NCBI GenBank assembly: GCA_018806985.1
Contig: JADANN010000451.1
Location: 806,001-870,000, forward strand
From: Angiostrongylus vasorum
Lineage: Eukaryota; Nematoda; Chromadorea; Rhabditida; Metastrongylidae
Reading direction: 5' to 3'
Length of the DNA: 64,000 bases
Positions 43,001 through 55,000 of this stretch are shown piece by piece. Position numbers and translations under genes: made by a program. The notes below the pieces were generated by a model. It ran no database searches, had not been told where the DNA came from, and was given only the letters and a program-made list of their open reading frames with translations. The stretch's first letter is position 1; each line of letters starts with the position of its first letter.

Positions 43001-46000
43001 CGCTTAAGCACAATAGCAACACAATATTAACGAAATGATGATTTGCAGAAGGGTAAGGAAAACAAGGGCGAAGACTAAGATGGAGACTACACGAGCACTA
43101 GTTGAGGGAACTCACTTAGCGAACTGGCATGGATGACTCATCTTATCTGCTTCCTATGTTCCTTCGGCAATGGGCAAAGTTTTGACAGAGGGAACTAAAG
43201 GTGATGCCCGGAAGAAGATTCCAGAATGATCTTAGCACAACCTGATAGAGCTGCTTAAAAGGAAGATATTGTACATTCGGAAAAGTACATTAGATAAGAA
43301 GGTGTACAATAAACTGCACTGGCATAAAAGTTCATGTGAAAGCCATACAAAGGGGTTATAAAAGAAAGTTCGCTTTGAACAGAAAGTGTATAAAAGTACG
43401 TGCAGCTGATAGCTCTTCATTCAGTGCCTGAAATGACGGACAAAAAAAGAACAGTTCTTATAAATAAGTTGCAGAATCTGTTTCTAGCCAGCTACGAAGC
43501 TGGTGCTCGAGATGGTGGCTATGAAGCAATTTGCAGAGAGTGTAAGAACAAGGGTGGTTACCAGCGGATAAAATTAGTATAGGAAATATGCGGTAACATA
43601 GATAGTGGGAACTATTCACAGAACGGTTACTGTACTTTTTCATATGACAAATTGTTGGAAATGAAGAGGCTTGAGCTCAGAAGAAGAATTGTTAAGACGG
43701 AAAACGTTTTTGATCGCTTGATCATCACGATGTGTTCACTCTTTCAGAAACCCTGGTAAGAATGGAACAGGAGGAATTCCTGGCCGAGCGGGGCCTCCTG
43801 GCCCAGCGGGAGGTCGTGGGGCCCCTGGTGAGATAGGTACACAAGGTCCACCAGGGGATGCCGGGAAAGTGCTGAATGGTGCACCACCAGGTCCCCAAGG
43901 AAAACCCGGTGAGTGTTAACCAGTTCTTTAAAACATAGCATAGAAATAGCGTTCGTATATAATTGGTCAAATAATCACAAAGTCAGTACGAGTATTCCAT
44001 ATCATGACAGAATGTAGTACATTTACACTATCTTTTTATTTTTTAACAGCATCCACTTTTACCTTCCCCAACGGTTTACCACTCCATCGTAGTAGGAAAA
44101 ATACCCCTAAGTGTAGAACTATAACGTATAGCGGCAAGTTCACTCTCTGATTAGTAAATAGTAAGGTTTATGTTACAGTAAAGAGTCCGTCAAGTTATCC
44201 GTGGCTGCTGCCCTGAAAAAGTTGTAGAAAGAAAAGGCAAATAGCTAAAAGTGAATTACCTTCTTGTCTCTTGAGTGAGTGGACTCCACAGGGCAGTTTT
44301 GTTACGAACACTGATCGGACGGTTAATAACTTCGCTAGTTGTTGCTGGAGTCATTCTCCTATTAACATGATTGTAAGTGCTACAGCTTTGTTGAGCTTCT
44401 AGATTCCGACTTGTCAGACCAACTTTCTGTTTAAATAGAACGCCGAAATTTGGCCTTCCATGGCTTCATGAAATCGAAACACTCTGTGTTAATCTAGAGA
44501 GGAAGGAGCTGGAAGCTCAAACACGCCGAATGCAGTGGAAGAAGTGAAAGAAGAAAATACGCGCCTCGTAAATAAGGTCGAATGGTCAGATCATTATCTT
44601 TTTCCCCAAGCTCAGGTTCTCTATTAAAAGCAATAAAACGAGCTCACTTCTTTCGTAGAATTGTGGGAGAGGTCTATCGTTCTAAGCTCACAGATTTTCG
44701 TTTTGACGATGGCATGATGATAAATGGGATCAAGCGCGAATTAGCTAGAGTGAGCGTTCAGTTTGCCAATACGCAAAAAGTTGAAAGTTCGTAACTAATG
44801 AATCCAGTCTGTCTAGTTCAGAGCTCATCATGAACATTGACTCCACAGTACTACAAAACTATCTCAAAGTTAGAGTAGAAAATATCAGCGGAAATTAGCA
44901 CCAGATCAGGAACACTGCAATAAGTGACCGAAGTGAAAATGAAATCCCTCTTTCTCTTGAGTTCTTGTCCCTGGTCCTCTACATTCTTTAAAATTGACTC
45001 TTCGTAAAGTAGAAGATCGCTGCCTAATACAACGATCGCCAAACGAGATGACTCTTTGCTTGATCGACCATATATCCTCCGAAAAAAGAAGGCGATGCTT
45101 CTGATCCTCTTTGAGCTCCATCAATCTGTATTACTCCAACTACAGCTTTTTCTTGAAAAACACTTTCTTGATTTACAAGCAATAAAATGCTCACAGTCGA
45201 TCATCAAGAGAATTACAAGTCGCATATAACATGACTATTTTAGAAGGAATCATTTATCTACGCCACACTTCCACAAAACAGGCCGGATCGAGCACGTCTT
45301 CTTAAAGCCTTCAAAGCCGTGATTAATACATCTGGTTTCTTTAATCATAAATATCGGGCCAGTTTCAAAACCCAACAAAACTTTGTTGGGGATCAGAAGA
45401 AACTCGTACTACGAAGAGTTAGAACGAAGAAGGAAATGCTAATGGATGCAGCCTGAAAAGAATCACCACAAAACACCTTCATGAAACTTTTACAATTTTT
45501 TTGCACCTCTATCATATTTATCCTACTGTGTTCCTCCAACAAAGAGAATCAAGCTTAGAACAAAAATTTCTTTTGGGATTCAAGGTGGAAGCGGTCTGGT
45601 AACATCTAGATTCCTCTCGTCATAACTGGACTTGAATGATACGGAAGAAGCAGTCCATTTAACGAATTATTTTATTATCAGTTTCCCAAGTTGAATTTAT
45701 TCGTTATCTTAATTTTATTAGAGGTGTAATGAGCAATTTTTACTAAATTTAGGGCCCGCTGGGCCGCGTGGAAAAACCTGGATTACCTGGAAGGTTAGTT
45801 GACCGCTTCTTTTTCTCAAGTCATTTAGAAATCAATACTGAAAAATAGTTAAATTCAAAAAAAACTAGATAGAAGAATAAAATTCGCCTTTGGGACTTAA
45901 TTAATAACTTTTCTAAGAAAGGACTTCAAGTAGTCTGTGGTATTTTTTCAACTACTTGTCAGACGTAACGTCTAAGTCTTCATAATTGACTGACGAGTTT

Positions 46001-49000
46001 GTGCCATCCTTCTAGGCTTTAAGGACCATGCTTCCAAGTAGAAGTGTCCGTATTTAGCAAGTATTCTTCTGATCAACTTGCTACTACTGTTACTACTAGA
46101 CCATTCACGTCTAACAAACGATCTTAAGAATAATCTCTGCAGGTGGTATTCGATCTCTTCATTTATTAGCAAGAAACTCATTCATGCCCTCAGACGTAAA
46201 CTCTGTTCATTCGTCGTCTTCATCGTCATTCACATAAAAATTCAACACATCTCAGGTCTTCTATTTTCCTTCTTGTTTTGCGAAATTTCATCTTCCTGCG
46301 CAAACATTTTAGATGACACTTCTGGTAAAAAAAGCTTCACGCTAAATCCTCTTCTATCTTTGCCAACTGAGAATCATGTTTACTTGTCCGTTAATAAAAC
46401 TATAAAACACGTTCGAATAGTAGACACTTCGAAATTTCTGTAACACCGTACTAATTGCGTTTAGAGCTAATTGACTAAATAATTCTCTGCTTTAGTTTTT
46501 GGCGGGAAAACGCGAGGTTATTCCTTTATTCTTTAATCCCAAAAGAATGATGTTTCGGCGGATTTCCCTCTTCTTCAGAGGCTGGAACCGTCACGTTCAC
46601 GGCAATCTACGCAGCCAAACATCTCTATAACCAAACAGAAAAAGTGCTAAACCAGGATTTCAATCGCATTGAACACAAAACAACTTCCTCGCACACTCGC
46701 CGCTTTCTATGAGTCTTCCACTGAATACGTCACGTGGGGAACAACTGCACGCAGTTCACATGGATGCGTAATCTGTTACCCATATTGAAATATAAGTCTT
46801 AAATACTTCCGATACCATGCGTGTTTATGAGGCATTGCTCTTTGTGGTTCACTTTCAGATCGTTGGAATGTATCCAGAATGCTTCGAAAGTTTTGCGCGC
46901 TGCTGTTTTCGATTCCCGAGCGAGGATCGTATCTTGTTCTTCGGTACCTTTCAGCTATTCTATATGTTCTATGCGCGTTTAGTGGAATATTTTTGTTTAA
47001 TTTTAAGTTTGCCGACGACGTGTGCTTTTATACGGATGCACGGTGGACTACCCGTTTCGCCAATTTATTCGTCCCCACACGCTCTACGAGGGATCAGATA
47101 GACTGTACCCGAACTCATGCAATGCCATCTTTACAGTTGGAGCATATTATACAATTTTTGCGTTGTATATAGACGGTCATACAAGCGGTTGCGAACCAGC
47201 TGACGTCTCAGGGTGCTCGGTGGTATTTCATTCATTGCTACCGAATTCCTCTATAGCTGAACTTATTTCGCACGAAAAGAAGGTCAAGATAAACGGGACC
47301 TTACTCCTTCAGAACTATCGTTTGAAGGAGTGGCTTTTCCTCTGCACGTATTCCAAGGAGCTACAGTTTTGTAGTTACTCGAAGTGATCATTTTCCACGC
47401 CAGTTTCAGACAGCCCTCCTTCTGCTCTCTTACTGTACACAAACTGATGCCTTTTCGAAACATGTTTCTTACAAGGGCCCTTCTTGTGTGTGAGCTGTTA
47501 TAGGAAAGGTAACACCGAATCTGTTTCTTTTCATTATTTTGTTTTCGGTACTACTTTCGGTAGCATTTCCTTATGTGGTCCTTTTTACTAACATTGATTT
47601 CAACGCTCAGAAAAGGGAGCTAGTTTCTTTTACGGTTTCTCTCAGGTGAACTTAGTGTGCTCTGACTATTCACTACTGAAATGGGTCCAAGTTGGTCTCA
47701 CCCGTGAAAACCATTTCTGAGGTATCCTTGTGTAGGACAGCATGTATTCTGCATGAACATCAGATCAGAGTCCGGAACGAAGCTGGAGAATGGACTACTA
47801 AATAGAAGTGGACAATAAAAAAAGCAGAGGTATTACCACTACCGACATTTCCTCTAACGCTCTTTAAACGACAAGGCCCCAACATTGAAAGTGATTGCGA
47901 ATTGCGTTAACTTTTGCAAAAAATTTTTTGCTGGGTGATTGCTGATGGTAGAGATCGTTAGAACTAGCTGAGAGATAGGCGAAACGAAGGGCCCGCATGG
48001 TATCGTGGTGAACGCGTTACTCCCCGGAAAGGACAATAGCGCGTTCGTTCTCCCACCGCAGGCACCTGCGGTCCGGAGTTTCGCAAATACCTCAGCATCG
48101 TTGTAGTTATATTTCGCATTATACCATGCCATTAAAAAATAGTAGGCAGTAAATAAAACGGTAAACATCAAAAGTTAGTATTCACTGATAATCCTCCTAT
48201 TGACCTAACATTATTTAAGATTAGACCTATCATTAGCTGTGTAGACGGATCAATGGATAGAATGGCATGATTTTTAACCCAAATACTTACTCAGTTGTCA
48301 ACGCACATTTGAACCCATCTTACGAGCAACCAGTGTTCCTGGATCATCTACGTAACGCGCCTCTTAAAAGCGCTCACGTCAAGAAGTCCTTCTACATTAG
48401 CGCCCCCTTATACAAACTTGTCGAATGACTACACTTTGCAAGACATCCACGGCTCCTTCTGAAAACGAAGGGAGCAATAAACACGTGTGGCTTCTCAGTT
48501 TCGCAGCTGATGGCCTTCTTACAGCAGTGCCCAAAACTGATCAATCATCAGATGGTCCGAGAAATATCACGCACAAATCAGAGGGTTGGCGATGGGACAA
48601 CGACTGTTACCAAACCATGCCATTGCACTTATGTCTAGGTAGAAGCACCAGTGATCGATCTCCTGTCATTACACTGTTGTGGATATATAAATGGTTACTT
48701 TGTCATTTGCTTAACACAAGCAGTCAGAGCACAATGAGCTTAATTGGAAAAACTCGGAGAAAACTGGCTTCCATTTCTGAGCATTCGAATCATCCCATCC
48801 GAAAACGGCTAAATAACCAAGTGGCATCGAAGGCCAATTGATAAAAACATACTGGTTCACCATTCACACATAAAAACTCGCTTCTAAATATCATGTTTCG
48901 ATCAGTCATCAATTTGTGCTCAGGAAGAGACCAGAACGAGGAACCCTTCGAAATTGATGTGGGAAAAAGACATTTCGAATGGGTACGAAACTATAGCTCC

Positions 49001-52000
49001 TAGGGACAGGCGTGGAGGAAACCCAAGTTCTCAAACGATATTTCTAACGATAATAACGTCCCACTTATCCCGCCTTTCATTTCCAATGAAATAAGTGCAG
49101 CTACAAAAGGTTGTTCAGAAAGGGTGGGTCTAGAAAATGGCAACAGTGGTTGAAATACCAGCGAGCACTCTAAGACGTCAGCTAGTCCGGAGCCGCCTGT
49201 ATGATCGTCTATTTACTAGGCAAAAATTGTAAAATATGCCCCTAACGGTAGAGACTGTGATTGCGTGAGTAGCTGGTCTCTTGCAGAGCGTCCGAAAGAC
49301 CAATACATTAGCGAAGCGAACTAGACCACTATGCATCCGTATAAAGGAACATCTAGTCGGTAAGTTGGGCGTTAAACCAATTACAACAAAGGGCGCGCAT
49401 AGGACACAGAACCATAATGGAGAAGATTTTGAAGCAGAAGTTGCCATACTCGCATAGGAGTCGAAAACATCAGAGCGCAAAACTCTGGAAGTATTCTAGA
49501 TACATTGGAAGAATCGGAAAATGAACGGGAGCGAGGAATGCCTCGTAATTACGCGCGATCTCACACAGTATTTAAGGCAGATATCTTATTGCGAGAGACA
49601 CATTATGCTTCCATGTTAACTCTTTGCGGTTGGTCTGCATGTGACATGCCTGGTGGAAGACACACAAAGCGGTGACTGTGCGCAGAAGCTATTTTGTTTT
49701 CAATGCGATCGAAATCTTGGTTTAGAACTTTTTCTGTTTGGTTATGAAGGTATTTGGGTGGATAGATTGCAGTCAACGTGACTTCCCAGGATGTGAGAAG
49801 GCGAGATACGCCGAAACGCCACCTTTACTGTAGTAAAGGATAAAGTAACACCTTGTATTTGCACAGCCAGAAAATGGAGAATTAGCTGACTTTTCTTCCA
49901 CCGGTTTACCGCTTCATCGTGACTGTCAGGTGTTTTCGAGTGTCGGGCTGCGATGTTTAGCGACGGGATTCATTTCCCACCAGGATCTCCGAAGCTGAGA
50001 AGAAGTCCGGCGTCTCCATCAGGAAGCCTAGCTAAGAGTAAACCAATACCAGGATGCATCACCGTCTCGGTATCAAACTTTGGGTATGCTGACATCGGGA
50101 CTCCAGGGAACCACAATGGCTAAGCCAGAAGAACTCGGAAAAGTAGAAATTATGCTTAGGCACGCACAACCAGTCTAGGTGGACCATCCAAGTGTTGAAG
50201 TATTCAAGTATCTGAGCTTTAGCCTCTTCACCTCTGAGCTGTCACCTCTACACTCTGAAAATTTTATCTATCACCTCTGACTTCTAAACTTTTACCTCGG
50301 GCTTCTGACCTCACCAGGTCTGACCTCCAACCCTTCGCCTTTGACCTTTGACGCAGGTTTCCATGTTATGTTTGTATTGAATACTTGAATGGAGGAGGCG
50401 GTGATCAAATCGATAACAGGACGGAGATATAAAGGAGGCACCATCTTCTGTTTGTGAGAACGTAGTCGATTTCCACATGAATGATGTTGTTAGTAGAATT
50501 GTGCGTCCATCAGAGATTTCCTCCCGTTCTCAGGAGGAGCGTAAGAGTTGAGTTCTGAAGGAACTGTCCTGGTATTCCCCACCGTAGACACCTGCGCTCC
50601 GAAAGTTTGTAAATATCTCAGTATCACTGTGGTAGTATTTCGCATATTACCCGGCCGTGAAAAATTGTAGTAGGCAGCAAATAAAAAGTCAACATTGTCC
50701 TGGTATTATTGGTGCTGAACGCGAAGCAGTCGCCATTGCTTGTCTTGGGCATTCTGAATGAGATTTTGATCTCCTCACACCGGTATTCTCACTGCCCGAC
50801 GTCTTAGACGAGAGCGCCCAGTGTGAAGTAGTGAAGCTGCTCTGTTGCTTATCTAGCAATGGGTTTTCCTGATGAGATGTCAGGCTAGCCAGCTCGTCAC
50901 CAAAGTCGCCGGTCTTTTTTGGATAAGACGGAAATATGCCACCTTGCGCTTGTTTTAGTACCAGGCCGACTTACGGTGTTGGTTTGCACCTAGATGATCT
51001 TCCATGTAGAAACGTCGAACGGGCTCTCGCAGCTTGGGAATGGGAATAGACCGTCTCGATGACGTCACGCCACCAACGAAGCTCCTAAGAATATGATACA
51101 TTCACTCCATTAGCCCTTGTTGAATCGATTGGGTACGGAGTCCGAAAACCGACGATATCAGACACCAGTGCGAGGTTCGGTCTTATTCTGAAATCAAAAC
51201 TTTGTTGGTTTGCTGTCGCTTCAATAATTACAGTCATTCCAGTGGAATTGAAAATTTTTTACTTCTTCAAGAGTGGATACTATTTCCGTTCCTAAAATTA
51301 TGTTCAAAACCAACCAGGTGCTTATAAAAGAGTTGTCCTTCCTAGAAAAACCTTTTTTTTCATGCTTTGGCGAGTCGAAGAATGTTCCGAAGAAAATTTA
51401 CACTACCTGTTTAGCTCTTTCTGCTTCTTTTTTAGGTTTTCAAAGAATGTGAGGTGTTTACGTTTACATCTGCTGCGGTAACGTATTGTATGAAGTTTAA
51501 GGACAATGATGCTGAGCTATTTTGAAAACCTGGCCTGCAGACCAGATTCGAATCCGACACTATCCTTTCCGGGGGCTCACGTCTTACCCACTACACCATT
51601 GAGGCCATTGCTCTCAGCCTGTTTTGGCCTCAACGGTACCATCAGCACTCACCCGTCGACGGGAATGAAGTGGTCTCGGGAGCACAAATCTGCGTTGGAC
51701 ACAATGTGTAACTCTTTATTGAAGATTCAATGCTTTTTTTAAGACAAAGGCAAAGTATGGGCCTCAGTGGTGTAGTGTTCCCTGGAGACCGTTAATCCCG
51801 GAAAGAGCAATCGCGAATTCGAATGTGGCTTTGGGCACAAGTTTTACAGATATCTCAGCATCATTGTGGTTGTATTTCACTATGAAGCGTATCACTTCAT
51901 TGATTAGCTAACACAAGGCTATTACAATACAATGTCTATTACAAGCAATAGACAGCTCTGTGGAAGACGAAGACATCGAAACGTTAGCCCAATAAAGTTG

Positions 52001-55000
52001 TTTGTCAACCTCGGTTTAGCTTATCAGTGAAAGAATACGTATTGATTGGTCATTCCCAGATTAAAGAAACATCGGTTTTTGAACTATGGGGTGTCATAAA
52101 AATGTGGCAAAATGGTGTTTTGGTAACGAGAATTTTCTTTTCATTTTGGAATTCCATTTGTACCTTAAGTGAGATGTCATCGAAAAAAAAGGCCATCATA
52201 GAATTGTGCAGTGTACTATTGAATGACGAAGTGATTTTCTTCAGTTTTGAGAACATTAATAGACCCCATACTACTTCTTTCATTTTATGAATCACAAAGT
52301 CAACATGAAAGAAAAAATTGCCAATAAAGAAGCATCGAAAAAGAATCATTCTTCATGAATCGTGGATGGATCACGAGTCGCTTTCAAAGCTGTCAAGATC
52401 CGAATTTGTCAAGATGAATGTTTTTTCCACTATTTCTTTCATGTATCCAAGCCTGTTAAACGCTCAAGCTAGAGCATTTTCACGGCTTCGAAACGATGTG
52501 TGATCAGCTTTTGCAATGGTGGCAAGCAGTTGTTCGCCAGTTTGCTTGGGATGGTTTTCGAGAATTTTTGAAACGCTCTGACCTTCGTACTAATTACACG
52601 ATCATAACGATTCGGCTTTATGCGATGATGTTTGCTCTAGTCAAGAGAGCCGCATGGTTGACTGAACCGATCCACCCGATCACCGCACTACCACCGCCAC
52701 CATCACGGCCACCGCCGATGAAAACGACGACGACGTCAGCGACGGCGACGGTGACGACGCCCAGTCGTTGCACCAATTTCCACCCACCTCCTCAATTTGG
52801 AACCAACGATAGCTTTACTCAGATCGATTTTTTCCCTGGACAAACTATCCCATTCTAGTATTTGAGCCCATGTTCTTTATCACGCAGTAAACCTTACTCT
52901 AACATTTGGAAATATTTAAAATATACGTGATTAATAGTATTTAAACTTTGTGTGTTTCTACGAAAATAAGGGAAAAATAGAAAAAAAGTGTCGTAGAACT
53001 CGTACGAAAACTGGTTTCAGATATTAAACGATTAAAGAACTAAATACTTTCGTCCTATTTGGCAATTTTTTCGAGAGCTTTTTGACCTTTCCAGGTGGGC
53101 GTCGATAATTTGTTGCTTCAGGCCTTGTTATTCGCGCTGAAGGGAATAGGTTGATTTTGAAACGGGAAGATGAAAAGAGAAGAAAAAGAGATAAGAGACA
53201 TGAAAATGCCGAGGCGATAAGATATGATAGTAGAAAAGGAACTAGCAATGAAAGCAGAAATGCCCGTGATGACTTGCGAGGTTTTCCAACAAAGCCTCTT
53301 TCTTTGCTCAAATTTAAATTAATATTTATGCGAACCAACTTCCGTATCGTTTGGGGATCTTACCATTTTCGATTCTTTTTATCCTTAAACCACAAAATTT
53401 TCGGTGTCCTGTCGATTTCCTCTGATGAGGTAGTTGTCATTTTCGAGACTGTCACTGAATGCTGCTCAAGGTGATTCTCCTTAGAATCCTCGTAGACTTT
53501 TGCTAGAGCAGAACCCGTTGTTCATCACAAGCACTCATCGATTCTTATGGATCACAGTGAGCTTCCTAAACACTTCTGGTACCAATCGTACCAATCTGCA
53601 TACGTCGAAGAAGTGGGAGACTTGCTCAGTCCGTGCCAGGGTCGAACCAGTGATCACGTTTGTATTGCACTCTATCATTAACCATTGCGCTTCTGATTCC
53701 CCTGAACTCTTTCTAGTCTCTAAAAGCAGGAATTTAACAAAAGCATTAGTAGTATTAATAACAAAAATAGCAACGATTACAACAGTTATTTTTAAGCGCC
53801 ATTGCCTAAACGAAGGAAGAAACTTTTTGCCACATTAGCAAAAGCGGTAATGCCGGTTTTTCTAGACTAGAACTGCTGACAGTGCTTTTGTAAACCCACT
53901 TTTACCTAAATTCGGCATACGTTATTAGTACCCTTTTTTGATTTTTTCAACTTATATGTGGTTGTTGTAAAGATTATCTTGATTTATTTATCTAACGTTT
54001 TGGCGCCTTCGGTTTCTCGAGAGCAGGATTGAATCGAGTGGCTTGTCCACAGCCGTTTCGTGTAGTGTGGATTCTTCATGAGTGAAGCGCCACTCCAGTG
54101 AAGAAGCCTCACTCGCCAATGCCCTTCTATTATTAATTCCAATTTTTTTTGCAATGTTCTCGTGTAAACTGCTTAACTCATGAAAAAAATGATGATAATT
54201 TCCTGATTGCTGAAGGGGTTCTAAAGCTGAAAACATCACAACCTTCTAGAAGATATCGTTCGGTACCCATCCCAGATGTTTCTAGAAATTTGAAAGACCG
54301 ACTTTCTACAAACCTCGGCAATAGATAGTTGGTATATTTGTTTATACGACCTTATAAAGTGACCTTTGAAGCGGTGCGAGGTTAGTATAGGTCTTCGTTG
54401 TCGTGTTGTTGTTGTTGTTATCGTTGATGTTGGTGTTGTTCGTCGATGGCTAACGTTTCGGCGATTTCGCCTTCCTCAGAGCCCTGCTATTACGAGTGGG
54501 ACTTTCTAGAAATTTTCTTTCCAGAAATTATTCCTCTAATCCCAAACTACTCAGCGGCTGCGGACTCCAAGGTCACATTGGCAAGCAGACGTCCTTCAGG
54601 ACGAAAAAGCTCCTTGTTCAACTGTTTTCGTATTCTTAGTGCGAACGTTAGCAAAAAAAAATCAGATTTTTTATCGTGGTAGAATCATAAATTGGGAGAA
54701 ATTTGTAATTATGATAAAGGGTAACGCTTTTGACGTTGCTCACTCTCTAAGTGATGCCCCATGCATTCAACTTTATTAAGCATTGTTAGGCATGATTGAT
54801 TGCCTATTTGGTCTAATCGATTACTAGCGGTAGCCTGCCGATATATCGAGTCAGTACTGCTGTCCTCCAGTGCAACTCTGGTACCAATTTGCCGACCGCG
54901 AAGGGATGGAAGATTTGATGAAACCGGGGCGCGGTGTCGATCCAAGGACCATGTGTGTTTGACGAGACACCTCTAACCACTCAATGTGCTGCACCAACCC

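Noticed and set aside
46817..47387. Plus-strand frames of 94-121 codons
   Set aside because: They are the antisense of a Penelope-like element whose conserved motifs read on the minus strand.
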